Shown here piece by piece: positions 7,859-16,380 of a stretch of 64,000 nt of DNA (the stretch's first letter is position 1; each line of letters opens with the position of its first letter). Made by a program: the position numbers and the translations under genes. This stretch comes from Paenibacillus doosanensis (GTDB lineage Bacteria > Bacillota > Bacilli > Paenibacillales > NBRC-103111). The stretch is taken from assembly GCF_025060755.1 (NCBI RefSeq), contig NZ_JANYUY010000025.1, forward strand, positions 42,199-106,198, given 5' to 3'. Below the pieces are notes generated by a model that was not told where the DNA came from, searched no databases, and saw nothing but the letters and a program-made list of their open reading frames with translations.

Positions 7859-8629
7859 ATGGCAAACCATGTCAAAAAAACCGCTATTCTAGAAACCGGA
7901 GATCGGATATTAAGAATGCTTGAATGCTTTACCGCCGAAAAGCCGGAATGGGGAGTTACCGAGCTTGGGGAGCACTTGGGCTTATATAAAAGCGTCGTGC
8001 ATCGAATGCTGGTTACGCTGGAGCATCGCGGATTCGTCATTCAGAACCCGGTGACCCAGAAATACACGCTCGGCATCAAGCTCTTTGAGCTGGGAACGAT
8101 CGTGGCCAACCGGATGAGCTTGCGTACGGTGGCGAAGCCGATTATGGAGAAGCTGTGCGAGAGCACGGGAGAAACCGTCATGCTGATGATTATCGACGGG
8201 CTCGAAGGCATCTGTATCGAGAAGGTCGAAAGCTCGCAGAGCGTGCGATATACATCTCCGCTGGGCAAAAGGGTGTCCCTGCATGCAGGAGCCACGACCA
8301 AAATATTGATGGCGAATTTGCCGCCGGACAAGATTAACCAGATCATTTCCGGGGGCTTGCAAAAATATACCGAGTATACGATCGTCGATCCGTCCGAGCT
8401 GCTCGATCATCTGCAGACGATAAGAGAGCAGGGATACTGCATCTCATCCAACGATTTTTCCCTGGGCGGTATGGGCATTGCCGTGCCGATCCGCGATCAT
8501 ACGGGAGAGGTTATCGCCGGGCTGTCCATTTCGGGTCTGGAATTTAGGATGAGTAAAATAACGGATGAATTGCTGCAGCAATGCCAAAATGCGGCGAAGC
8601 TGATTTCTCAGAGACTCGGAGCGTTGTAA
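7859..8629 (+). CDS. IclR family transcriptional regulator
   Basis: A 256-residue regulator. The N-terminal winged HTH ('GDRILRMLECF...GVTELGEHLGLYKSVVHRMLVTLEHRGFV') is followed by an effector-binding domain from about residue 85 ('LRTVAKPIMEKLCESTGETVMLMI', 'SPLGKRVSLHAGATTKILMA', 'GYCISSNDFSLGGMGIAVPIRD'). It directly precedes the nucleoside hydrolase operon on the same strand with a 67-base gap, so it probably controls that operon and itself through the palindromes at 7817-7836 and 8649-8663. The ligand is likely a nucleoside-derived metabolite, by context only. Confidence 0.93.
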   Translation: MANHVKKTAILETGDRILRMLECFTAEKPEWGVTELGEHLGLYKSVVHRMLVTLEHRGFVIQNPVTQKYTLGIKLFELGTIVANRMSLRTVAKPIMEKLCESTGETVMLMIIDGLEGICIEKVESSQSVRYTSPLGKRVSLHAGATTKILMANLPPDKINQIISGGLQKYTEYTIVDPSELLDHLQTIREQGYCISSNDFSLGGMGIAVPIRDHTGEVIAGLSISGLEFRMSKITDELLQQCQNAAKLISQRLGAL

Positions 8630-8648
8630 ATTTTTTTTGAGAGTTAAC

Positions 8649-8663
8649 AAGAACAACGTCCTT
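8649..8663. promoter_or_regulatory. Second candidate IclR operator
   Basis: AAGAACAACGTCCTT is an imperfect inverted repeat (one mismatch) resembling the palindrome at 7817-7836. It lies 34-48 bases before the nucleoside hydrolase start. Confidence 0.35.
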
Positions 8664-8696
8664 GAAAAGAGAACAATTAAAGGAGGAATTTATTAC

Positions 8697-9632
8697 ATGC
8701 GTAAATTGATTTTGGACGTAGATACGGGCATCGACGATGCGTTAGCCATCGCCTACGCCGCAGCCTCGCCCGAGATCGAATTTCTCGGCGTCACGACGAC
8801 CTACGGCATGGCTCCCGTAGACTGCTCGGTGCGCAACACGCTGCTCGTTCTGGAGCATTTGAAGTGCGACGTTCCGGTGTTCCGGGGCGCCGAAGCGCCG
8901 CTAGTCCGAACCCGCCAGTACAGCGGAACGTTCCACGGAACCGACGGGCTCGGCAATACGGCGGTCCGCGAGCCTGAACGGGCGGCGGCGGATATGCATG
9001 CCGTCGATTTCATTATCGCGCAGGCGCGCGAGCACGGCCGCGAGCTGACGCTCGTGACGACGGCGCCTTTGACGAATTTGGCGCTGGCCGTCCGGAAGGC
9101 GCCGGATATTGTCGGCCGCATCGGCCGCGTCGTGACGATGGGCGGAGCGGTGGCGACGCCGGGGAACGCGAGCAAATTCGCGGAAGCGAATATTATCATC
9201 GATCCGCATGCGGCGGACCTCGTGTTTGCCTCCGAGCTGCCGATTACGCTGGTCGGTCTCGATGTGACGAGGAAAATGCTGCTGCGGCAGGAAGAGGTGG
9301 AACGCTGGCGGGAGATGAACACGCCGTGCAGTTTGCTTTTTGCCGAATTTACCGAATTTTACATGCAAGCCTACCGCAAATATCATCCGTACTTAAAGGG
9401 CTGCGCGCTGCACGATCCGCTGGCCGTCGGCGTTGCGGTGCATCCCGAGCTGGTTCATACGATCCCGATGCACATCAAGGTCGATCTGGAGGAAGATGCG
9501 CTTGGCCGCACGACCGAGGATTTGCATAGAGAATCCCCGGACAAGCCCAACACGAGGGTATGTATGACCGTCGACGCCGAACGTTTCGTCTCCCGTTTTC
9601 TCAGCCGGGTCGATCAAGCTTTTAGCAGATAA
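8697..9632 (+). CDS. Nucleoside hydrolase (IunH/RihA family)
   Basis: This enzyme cleaves the N-glycosidic bond of ribonucleosides to base plus ribose, in the cytoplasm. It has 311 residues, the usual length. The calcium-binding signature 'DVDTGIDDA' is at residues 7-15, with 'TTTYG' near 35, 'LTLVTTAPLTNLA' near 115 and the conserved 'HDPLAV' near 240, where His and Asp complete the active site. ATG 8697 has AAAGGAGG well placed. It is the first structural gene of the operon and pairs logically with the ABC importer and the deaminase-like amidohydrolase. Substrate preference (purine, pyrimidine or mixed) is not visible. Confidence 0.94.
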   Translation: MRKLILDVDTGIDDALAIAYAAASPEIEFLGVTTTYGMAPVDCSVRNTLLVLEHLKCDVPVFRGAEAPLVRTRQYSGTFHGTDGLGNTAVREPERAAADMHAVDFIIAQAREHGRELTLVTTAPLTNLALAVRKAPDIVGRIGRVVTMGGAVATPGNASKFAEANIIIDPHAADLVFASELPITLVGLDVTRKMLLRQEEVERWREMNTPCSLLFAEFTEFYMQAYRKYHPYLKGCALHDPLAVGVAVHPELVHTIPMHIKVDLEEDALGRTTEDLHRESPDKPNTRVCMTVDAERFVSRFLSRVDQAFSR

Positions 9633-9650
9633 TGAAGGAGGATTACACCC

Positions 9651-10577
9651 ATGAGCAAGCCCAGTAAGGCCGCCCCTAGCCCGGGATGGTTAACCCGCTT
9701 TGACCGGATGTCGGATTCGGCTGCGGCCGGCGTTTATTTGACGCCGACTTATATTTTGCTCGCGCTGACGATCTTGTTCCCTATGGCTTACGCCTTGTTC
9801 CTCTCGTTTACGAAGATGGAGTTCGTCTCCGGGCATGCGCATTTTACCTTCGTAGGGGCGGATAACTACATCAAGCTCGTTCAGGACGCCAGAATACCTA
9901 ACGTGCTGCTGCAAACCTTCTTATTTACGGTCGTCAAGGTGGCCGGCACGCTCTTTATCGCTTTCGGCATCGCGCTGACGATTTTCCACGGCATTTGGGG
10001 AGGCGAGTTTTTCAAACGCATTTTTCTGATTCCCTGGGCCTTATCCAACGTCGTGAACGGGCTGATGTGGAAATGGATGTACAACGGCAACAACGGGATT
10101 ATTAATGAGCTGATGCAGAAGCTGGGCCTCATCGACGAATACAAATCTTGGCTCGCCGAAGGCTCGACGGCGCTCGGCGCCGTCATTATCGCCGATATAT
10201 GGAAGAGCGTTCCGTTCGCGGCCCTTATTTTGCTGGCGGGACTGCAGACGATCTCCAAGGAACTCTACGATGCCGGGCAAGTGGACGGCGCCGGAACGAT
10301 TCAGCGCTTTTTCCATATTACACTGCCTTCGCTGCGGCCGGTGCTGATGGTTCTGTTCGTGATGGAAACGATGTGGGCGCTGCGCGCGTTCGACATTATC
10401 TGGGTGCTGACGCAAGGCGGCCCGCTGGATAAAACGATGGTCATTAACGTCTACGCCTACGAGCAAGCGTTCCGCAACTTCGATATGGGCTACGGCTCGG
10501 CGCTGGCGTTCTTCATTACGCTTTGTACACTGCTTTTTACCGCAGTTTACTTAAAAACAATAGGCAAAAACGATTAA
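9651..10577 (+). CDS. ABC transporter permease, MalF/UgpA type
   Basis: A membrane component of 308 residues with about six transmembrane helices. The binding-protein-dependent transport signature is in 'ELYDAGQVDGAGTIQRFFHITLPSLRPV' (EAA loop, about residues 205-235), which contacts the ATPase. GGAGG precedes the ATG. It lies 18 bases after the nucleoside hydrolase stop and 19 bases before the binding-protein gene, so they are co-transcribed. It partners the second permease at 12005. Family membership is with carbohydrate importers; nucleoside transport is inferred from the operon. Confidence 0.95.
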   Translation: MSKPSKAAPSPGWLTRFDRMSDSAAAGVYLTPTYILLALTILFPMAYALFLSFTKMEFVSGHAHFTFVGADNYIKLVQDARIPNVLLQTFLFTVVKVAGTLFIAFGIALTIFHGIWGGEFFKRIFLIPWALSNVVNGLMWKWMYNGNNGIINELMQKLGLIDEYKSWLAEGSTALGAVIIADIWKSVPFAALILLAGLQTISKELYDAGQVDGAGTIQRFFHITLPSLRPVLMVLFVMETMWALRAFDIIWVLTQGGPLDKTMVINVYAYEQAFRNFDMGYGSALAFFITLCTLLFTAVYLKTIGKND

Positions 10578-10596
10578 AAAACAGGGGGAACCAATC

Positions 10597-11871
10597 ATGG
10601 AGAACAAGCATTTTAAATGGTTGAAGCTGGGAGTCGTAGGCGCATTGTCCGCCTCGATGCTGGCCGGATGCGGGGCATCGGCCGATCAAGCCGGGACTGC
10701 CGGCAAAGCAGGTCAAGAGAACAAGGAAATTACCGTCCTCTATTTGGACGAGCCGTTCTGGAAGCAGCAAAATGAGGAATTTACGAAAGCGACCGGCATT
10801 AAGGTCAAGTATGAAACGGTTCCGTTCATGCAGCTTCACGACAAAGTATTCGTTTCGTTCACGGCCGGCAACAGCGAATACGACGTCATCCACGTCCGCG
10901 ACGACTGGGCGACCGAGTTCGCTTCCAAGGGCTTCCTGGAGCCGCTCGACTCTTATGTGACCGACGATATGAAAAAACGGCTCAATCCGCAGACGATGGA
11001 AGCGATGTCCTACAAGGGCAAGCAGTACGCGATTCCGCGCTACGTATGGCTGTGGCAGTTCTACTATAACAAGACGCTGATGCAGAACCCGCCGAAAACA
11101 TGGGACGAGCTGATCACCGTCGCCAAGCAAATCAAGTCGGATAAAGTATCTCCTTACGCCGAATCCTGGGGCGGCATATTGTCCTACTCCAGCTTCATCG
11201 TTCATCTGCGCGCAAACGGCGGCGAGTTCTGGGATTATCAAAACGACCGCCCGAGCTTCAACAGCCCGGAAGGCTTGGCGGCGCTGCAGACGATGGTCGA
11301 TATGAACCTGAAGCATAACATTATGAGCCCGCAGTCCAAGGAGTTTACAAGCTCCGGCGCGATGGCCGAAGTGCTGACTCAGGGCACAATTGCGATGAAC
11401 ATGAATACGCCGCAGACGCTCGCAATGTCCAACGATAAAGAAAAATCGAAGGTTGTCGGCGAAATGGGCGTGGCGCTGATCCCGGGCGGCAAATTGAAAA
11501 CCGCTTCTTACGGCGAAACCGGCGGCCTTGCGATTCCGGCTTCCTCGAAGAAAAAAGAATGGGCGATGGAATATATCAAATTTGTAACGAGCGCCGATCA
11601 GCAAAAGAAAATGTCGCTGGCGAACGGCAAAATTCCGAGCGACGACGCCGTGGTGAAGGATGCGGAGCTGCAGGAGAAGTACCCGAACTATGCGCTGCTG
11701 CCGGAGCAAATGCAGTATCCGTTCGGTCTGTTCCGTCATGAGCAGGCGACGAAAATTACCGACGAGCTGTCCCGCAACCTATTGGCCGCTCTCCTCGGCA
11801 AAACAACGCCGGAGCAAGCGCTGAACGATGCGGAGCAAAAAATATTGGCGATGATCGGCAAAAGCAAGTAA
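10597..11871 (+). CDS. ABC transporter solute-binding lipoprotein
   Basis: A 424-residue extracellular family 1 binding protein. The signal peptide ends in lipobox 'MLAGC' (Cys near residue 26). Mature-domain features include 'DVIHVRDDWATEFASKGFLEPLD', 'YAIPRYVWLWQFYYNKTLMQNPPKTWDELI' and a C-terminal 'SADQQKKMSLANGKIPSDD'. It lies between the two permease genes. It is the specificity subunit of the operon's importer. A nucleoside, or a sugar carrying a base, is the best guess from the flanking nucleoside hydrolase, but fold alone suggests carbohydrate. Confidence 0.94.
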   Translation: MENKHFKWLKLGVVGALSASMLAGCGASADQAGTAGKAGQENKEITVLYLDEPFWKQQNEEFTKATGIKVKYETVPFMQLHDKVFVSFTAGNSEYDVIHVRDDWATEFASKGFLEPLDSYVTDDMKKRLNPQTMEAMSYKGKQYAIPRYVWLWQFYYNKTLMQNPPKTWDELITVAKQIKSDKVSPYAESWGGILSYSSFIVHLRANGGEFWDYQNDRPSFNSPEGLAALQTMVDMNLKHNIMSPQSKEFTSSGAMAEVLTQGTIAMNMNTPQTLAMSNDKEKSKVVGEMGVALIPGGKLKTASYGETGGLAIPASSKKKEWAMEYIKFVTSADQQKKMSLANGKIPSDDAVVKDAELQEKYPNYALLPEQMQYPFGLFRHEQATKITDELSRNLLAALLGKTTPEQALNDAEQKILAMIGKSK

Positions 11872-11914
11872 CCTCTTGTGAGGCTTTAACCTGCGTCAGA
11901 CCGGCTTAGGCGGA

Positions 11915-11958
11915 GGAACGGAATTTCCGGGTAGGAGGTCCTGGGGATTCCGTCCTTC
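11915..11958 (+). other. Intercistronic inverted repeat
   Basis: GGAACGGAAT and ATTCCGTCC can pair across ~20 bases in the 88-base gap between the binding-protein and second permease genes. It could set different expression levels or protect mRNA ends. No T tract follows. Confidence 0.4.
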
Positions 11959-12004
11959 CTTGAAGCTCCGGCAATTATTCTCAAACGAGAGGATGTTTTC
12001 GAGT

Positions 12005-12823
12005 GTGAAGTACGCGAAAAAAGCGGTTCAGGTGATGATCTCGATCTTATTGATGATCTTTATCTTGTTTCCCGTCCTATGGCTGCTCTTATCCAGTTTC
12101 AAGCTTCCGCTAGATTTGTTCAGCAATCCTCCGAAAGTATGGCCGAGCGAATGGACGATCAAATACTATATTCAGCTGCTGAAGGAGAAATCGTTCACAT
12201 CCGCCATGCTGAACAGCTTCATCGTGTCGGGCTTTACGACCGCGATTTCCTTGACGATCGGCTCGTTGGGCGCCTACGCGTTCGCACGCTTTCAATTTCC
12301 GCGCAAAAACGCGTTCTTTCTGACGGTGCTGGCCTCGCAGATGCTGCCGCACATGGCGCTGCTCATACCGCTGTTTATGATCATGCGGATGACGGGGCTG
12401 CTGTATACGCACCAGGGCTTGATTCTGACTTACATCAGCTTTTCGCTGCCTTATGTGGTGTGGATGTTCCGTGCTTTCATCGTCTCCATTCCTTACGAGA
12501 TTGAAGAAGCGGCGAAGCTGGACGGCTGCACCCGCTTGCAGATCATTCGCAAAATCGTGCTGCCTTTGTCTATGGGAGGGCTTGTCACGACGGGGATTTT
12601 TGTATTTATGGGCGCGTGGAACGAATTTTTGTTCGCCAGCGCCATGACCAATATGAATGTGAAAACATTGTCTGTCCGAATGGCGGAATTTATCGGGGAA
12701 GACCGGGTCGCCTACGAAATCATGTTTCCCGCCGGAATCGTCGGCAGTCTGCCGGTGCTGCTACTGGTGTTGTTCTTCCAGAAGTTTATCGTCAGAGGTC
12801 TGACTGAGGGCGGAGTCAAATGA
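12005..12823 (+). CDS. ABC transporter permease, MalG/UgpE type
   Basis: The second membrane subunit, about 272 residues, with six predicted helices and the EAA loop 'YEIEEAAKLDGCTRLQIIRKIVLPLS' (about residues 165-190). The start is unclear: TTG 11960, ATG 11993 and GTG 12005 are all in frame. GGAGG at 11935 is too far from the TTG, and AGAGG touches the ATG but is acceptably spaced from the GTG, which is reported here. It works with the permease at 9651. No ATP-binding subunit is encoded in the operon, as in many sugar systems that share a common MsmX/UgpC-type ATPase. Confidence 0.9.
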   Translation: MKYAKKAVQVMISILLMIFILFPVLWLLLSSFKLPLDLFSNPPKVWPSEWTIKYYIQLLKEKSFTSAMLNSFIVSGFTTAISLTIGSLGAYAFARFQFPRKNAFFLTVLASQMLPHMALLIPLFMIMRMTGLLYTHQGLILTYISFSLPYVVWMFRAFIVSIPYEIEEAAKLDGCTRLQIIRKIVLPLSMGGLVTTGIFVFMGAWNEFLFASAMTNMNVKTLSVRMAEFIGEDRVAYEIMFPAGIVGSLPVLLLVLFFQKFIVRGLTEGGVK

Positions 12824-12855
12824 TACGGAAGCAGGCATAGAAAAAAGGTGATAAC

Positions 12856-14193
12856 ATGAAATGCGATTTGTTGATCAAAGACTGCAGCGTGATGACGCCA
12901 GAGTTTACTATCGAAGATAACCGCGCTATAGCTATTGACGGCTCGCGCATTGTGGAGATCGGACCGAGCGCAGAACTGGCGGCCAAATATGAGCCGGCAG
13001 AGACGTTATCGGGCAAAGGCAAGCTGTGCATGCCCGGGCTGGTCGACGCCCATACGCATACTTGCCAGCAGCTGCTTAAAGGGCGGACGATGGACGAGCT
13101 GCCGATGATCTGGTCGCGCATTCTCGTTCCGTTCGAAGGCAATATGAATGAAGAGGACGTGCGGGTCAGCGCCGAGATGAGCTGCCTGGAGATGATCAAG
13201 TCGGGAACGACCGCCTTCGCCGATGCCGGCGGCGTCCATATGCATCAGGTCGCCGAAGCGGCGGTGCAATCGGGAATGCGGGCGGCGATCACTCGTTCTT
13301 GCATCGATATCGGCGATTTTTTGCCGGATACGATGAAGCAGCCGATGGAGCAGATCATCGACAACAACGAGTGGCTGTACCGTACGTATAACGGGGCCGG
13401 CGACGACCGGGTCCATATCTGGTTCGGCATTCGCCAGGTCATGTCCTGTTCGCCGGAGCTGATTCAAGCGGCGGCGGAGATGGCGCGCCGGTACAATACC
13501 GGGCTGCATATGCATCTGGCCGAGCATCGCGACGAAGTCCGCTACTGCCTGGAGCGCTACCGGAAGCGTCCGGTCGAGTATCTCGAATCGCTCGGCGCGC
13601 TCGGACCGAATTTGCTGACGGCGCATAACGTCGTCTATTCGGAGCATGAGCTGGAAATATTGAAGGAACGCGGCGTCAAAATCGTGCACTGCCCGCGCGC
13701 CAACTTCAACTCCCACGGCTTCCCGAAAACGCCGCGCATGATCGAGATGGGTATGTCGATCGGTATGGGCAGCGACGGGGCGTCGGGCTCGAATTTAAGC
13801 TTGTTCGATGAAATGCGAGTATTCCGCTCGGGCATACATGCTTATTGGGGATTGCCGGTGTTCGATCCGCTCGTGATGCCGGCCGACGAGCTGCTGAAGA
13901 TGATTACGATCGGCGGAGCCAGCGCCATGCAGCTTGCCCATGAAATCGGAACGGTCGAAACCGGCAAGAAAGCCGATCTGATTTTGATCGACATCGATCA
14001 GCCGCATATAACGCCGACGCGCATCCTGATCAATACGATCGTGGAGTCGGTCACGAGCCGCGATGTGGAGGATGTCGTCATCGACGGCAAGATCGTCATG
14101 AAAAACCGTCAAGTATTGACGCTCGACGAAGAGCGGATTATGCATGAAAGCCAAAAAACGATGGAGTCTATAGCCCGCAAAGCGGGGATTTAA
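12856..14193 (+). CDS. Amidohydrolase, nucleobase/nucleoside deaminase-like
   Basis: A 445-residue metal-dependent hydrolase of the MtaD/SsnA/ATZ-TRZ group. Metal ligands are visible: 'HTH' near residue 61, His in 'LHMHLAEH' near 218, His in 'LLTAHN' near 256 and Asp in 'GSDGA' near 306. The N- and C-terminal beta sandwich typical of this group is present. It is last in the nucleoside-type operon, so it most likely deaminates the base released by the hydrolase (for example adenine, guanine or cytosine). Known relatives also act on S-adenosylhomocysteine or methylthioadenosine and on chlorinated triazines, so the substrate is open. Confidence 0.9.
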   Translation: MKCDLLIKDCSVMTPEFTIEDNRAIAIDGSRIVEIGPSAELAAKYEPAETLSGKGKLCMPGLVDAHTHTCQQLLKGRTMDELPMIWSRILVPFEGNMNEEDVRVSAEMSCLEMIKSGTTAFADAGGVHMHQVAEAAVQSGMRAAITRSCIDIGDFLPDTMKQPMEQIIDNNEWLYRTYNGAGDDRVHIWFGIRQVMSCSPELIQAAAEMARRYNTGLHMHLAEHRDEVRYCLERYRKRPVEYLESLGALGPNLLTAHNVVYSEHELEILKERGVKIVHCPRANFNSHGFPKTPRMIEMGMSIGMGSDGASGSNLSLFDEMRVFRSGIHAYWGLPVFDPLVMPADELLKMITIGGASAMQLAHEIGTVETGKKADLILIDIDQPHITPTRILINTIVESVTSRDVEDVVIDGKIVMKNRQVLTLDEERIMHESQKTMESIARKAGI

Positions 14194-14221
14194 GAGAGCT
14201 GCGGCCTCCTCAAAATAAGAG

Positions 14222-14270
14222 AATCGCCCCTGATGTCCGGATAAAGACCGGATACGGGGGCGATTTTTGT
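14222..14270 (+). terminator. Terminator of the nucleoside operon
   Basis: AATCGCCCC pairs with GGGGCGATT around an inner TCCGG/CCGGA stem and is followed by TTTGTTTTTG. Confidence 0.85.
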
Positions 14271-14401
14271 TTTTGTTTAGGAAATGATGCGCAGCCATAT
14301 CCTGTGGAAATCCGGGGTCTCCCCCGAAAGGAATGTCTACCCATAGAACGATCCCGGCGGATTGGTTAGACGCCGATCCAGCCTAGGCTGGATGCGGACG
14401 G

Positions 14402-14443
14402 AATAAGCTTCAGAGCATTCACGTCACTTTTGGGGGATTGGTT
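14402..14443. repeat. Repeat copy A next to flxA-like gene
   Basis: AATAAGCTTCAGAGCATTCACGTCAC followed by TTTTGGGGGATTGGTTC. The same two blocks recur at 15141-15166 and 15234-15250, separated there by ~67 bases, so copy A looks like copy B with an internal deletion. Confidence 0.7.
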
Positions 14444-14531
14444 CACATGCCGGGACGTTAGAACCAGTTTTCCGGTTTAGGCCGCTCCCGGTAACCTGGG
14501 GCTTTTACCAGGAGTCCGATTCGTCATGGCG

Positions 14532-14897
14532 CTAAATGCGAATATCGATCGTGGAGCTGCCGGACGCCCGGTTTTGACCGAGAGCTTGGCCCTGCGGCGA
14601 GCCTGCTCCTTGCGGCGGAGTGCCTCCTGCAGGGGGCTGCTGGGGCGCGCCTTGGGCGGCCGCGCTTGTTTGGCTTTGGCCCTGGCTCTGCGCGATTTGC
14701 TGCTCGATTCGCTGAATTTGCTGCTGGAGCTGGCGGATTTGCTTCTCATTGTCCTTGGAGCTGCCGCTTTTGGTAAGTTGATCCAGCTGCGACTGCAGCT
14801 TCTCCTTCTGCTTCTCGAGGGAAGAGGTGTCGCTGGAGCCGCTTGCCGAGTACGAGGAAGACGACAGGGAGGATAGGGAAGCCGATGAGATGTTCAT
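14532..14897 (-). CDS. FlxA-like coiled-coil protein
   Basis: A 121-residue, Gln/Ser/Gly-rich protein. Residues ~27-72 ('LEKQKEKLQSQLDQLTKS', 'NEKQIRQLQQQIQRIEQQIAQ') form a coiled coil, followed by a low-complexity Gln/Pro/Gly tail. This matches FlxA-like proteins common in Paenibacillaceae, whose function is not known. AAGGAG precedes the ATG. It is monocistronic and flanked on both sides by copies of a repeat (14402-14443 and 15141-15250). Confidence 0.8.
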   Translation of the reverse strand: MNISSASLSSLSSSSYSASGSSDTSSLEKQKEKLQSQLDQLTKSGSSKDNEKQIRQLQQQIQRIEQQIAQSQGQSQTSAAAQGAPQQPPAGGTPPQGAGSPQGQALGQNRASGSSTIDIRI

Positions 14898-15527
14898 GTG
14901 AGTTCACTCCTTCTTATGATAGGGACGGTGCTTGGAGACCGGACCTGCACTTATAGATCGGCAGCCAAGCTGAACGGAAGCTGAGGATACGCTGAAGGAA
15001 TGCTTAATCTTTACAGCAAGGCTGCTCTGCCATAGAAATATTCGGTTCATATAGTAACAGCCGATGAATATATTGGGATTGCCTGTCCTGCGCGCGGGCG
15101 TTCAGGAGCTGGAGGCCAAAGGGGCTTGGATTTTGCACGTAATAAGCTTCAGAGCATCACGTCACTACCCTGGAAATTACTCTTGGTACCCCATTTCCAT
15201 TGTCTGTGGTGCCGCGTCGGCGGCATGGATGGCTTTTGGGGGATTTGTTCCTGTTTTGCGCGCTCCAACGTGCCGCACGATACAACGTAATGAGGGAAAG
15301 AAGCCGCGATTTACGAAAAGCGCCCGCAGAGAGCGGCGCATCCCGGGTGTATGTGGGCGGCAATCATGCTATAATTAGTATTTAAGTATTAACTACGATG
15401 ATATAGAGGCGTGGTGAAAAATGGCCGGAGAGCGGGTAGAAAGTGGGAACAGCGAGTGAAACTTCTACCGACCGCAGGACAAGGGCTCAATCACCACCCT
15501 TATAAGAGAAGAGAGGGAGCGGAGCGG
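14898..15527. other. Long intergenic region with repeat copy B
   Basis: I see no convincing gene in these ~630 bases. It contains the two blocks of repeat copy B (15141-15166, 15234-15250) and an isolated TATAAT at 15370-15375 without a good -35, upstream of the unknown gene at 15528. Confidence 0.5.
15141..15250. repeat. Repeat copy B upstream of flxA-like gene
   Basis: The outer blocks 15141-15166 and 15234-15250 match the contiguous copy A at 14402-14443 with one gap and one substitution; the middle ~67 bases are absent from copy A. Confidence 0.7.
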
Positions 15528-16034
15528 ATGCGCAAACAATTTGTCATTGAAGCTGTTATGCTGGCGGTTTACGGAGAGATGCTCGTTCCTAGCCAGCCGG
15601 TGGAATATATTATTCCTTATACTACGATACGGGAGTTGTATGAACTGAAGGATACGCCCGAGCCGATCATGCCGGACGCCAAGGATGAGACCCACGTCAG
15701 AACCAAAATCAAAGAGCTTATAGAACTTCTGGAGGAGCCGCTGAACCGCAAAAAAATCGAGAAAGCGCTGACGGTGCCTTGGACGCAAAGCCCGCCCATG
15801 CCGCTTAGCGATCATGTGACGCTGACGATGGTCAATTCCTTCGACAACGAGGAGTATGGTGAAGCGTTCGATCCTATCGAGACGGAGCTTATCTTGACCG
15901 CGATGCGCGCGCAGGCGCCGATTATGACGGACCAGTTGGAGCTTATCGAAAAAATTATCGAAGCGGAAATTCCGGTTCAAGTGTTCGATCTCGACGACTT
16001 CGAATTTGCCGTGGAGGAAGAAGGCATGGTATAG
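15528..16034 (+). CDS. Conserved hypothetical protein
   Basis: A 168-residue acidic, probably cytoplasmic protein ('MRKQFVIEAVMLAVYGEMLVP', 'YIIPYTTIRELYELKD'), ending in an acidic 'DLDDFEFAVEEE' tail. Similar proteins in Paenibacillus are sometimes labelled ADP-heptose synthase, but no nucleotidyltransferase or kinase motif is visible, so that name is not supported. ATG 15528 follows GGGAGCGGAG; an upstream in-frame ATG at 15411 would add a basic stretch with no recognisable fold. Codon use looks genuine. Function unknown. Confidence 0.8.
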   Translation: MRKQFVIEAVMLAVYGEMLVPSQPVEYIIPYTTIRELYELKDTPEPIMPDAKDETHVRTKIKELIELLEEPLNRKKIEKALTVPWTQSPPMPLSDHVTLTMVNSFDNEEYGEAFDPIETELILTAMRAQAPIMTDQLELIEKIIEAEIPVQVFDLDDFEFAVEEEGMV

Positions 16035-16380
16035 CCGGGCGCCGGCAAAGGGAAGCGCAAGAGCTCGAGGTAGATCCAAGAGGGAGTACGGTCGGAATCC
16101 TATATCCGATTCCCTCCCCATACCCAAATGTACGGGTTTCGGCCGGGACATATCCGCAGGCTAGGTTGATCTCAATGGATTATGTAACATTCCGTTGATT
16201 GCGGACAACGAAATCGAAATTGACGGCGCCGCGGCCGCAAAACGAAAGGCATGGCGTAAGCGAATGCAGCGTTCGGCGCACAAGAGCTTGAAGAAATAAC
16301 CGTCCGGAATGATGGATTCGGACGGCTATTTGACGTTGGCGCGGCACCCGGCGTAGAGGCGTTTGGAGATGCAAATCCGG
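16035..16380. other. Intergenic region between convergent genes
   Basis: No gene is seen. It contains a small GGAATC/GATTCC hairpin near 16095-16115 that may end the unknown gene, and the strong hairpin at 16296-16332. Confidence 0.5.
16296..16332. terminator. Bidirectional hairpin terminator
   Basis: CCGTCCGGAAT (16300-16310) pairs with ATTCGGACGG (16316-16325), with AAATAA on one side and CTATTTG on the other. It serves the minus-strand MFS gene and possibly the unknown gene. Confidence 0.65.

Larger units (their letters stand above)
14194..14531. other. Intergenic region with terminator, palindrome and repeat
   Basis: No gene is seen. It holds the operon terminator (14222-14270), a perfect 18-bp palindrome ATCCAGCCTAGGCTGGAT (14376-14393) and one copy of a dispersed repeat (14402-14443). 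The role of the palindrome is unknown. Confidence 0.6.

Noticed and set aside
10537..11739. 400-codon minus-strand frame over the ABC binding-protein gene
   Set aside because: Antisense shadow; the plus strand encodes an obvious lipoprotein.
15064..15378. 104-codon plus-strand frame in the gap before the unknown gene
   Set aside because: It runs through the dispersed repeat, is rich in Arg/Cys and has no ribosome site.
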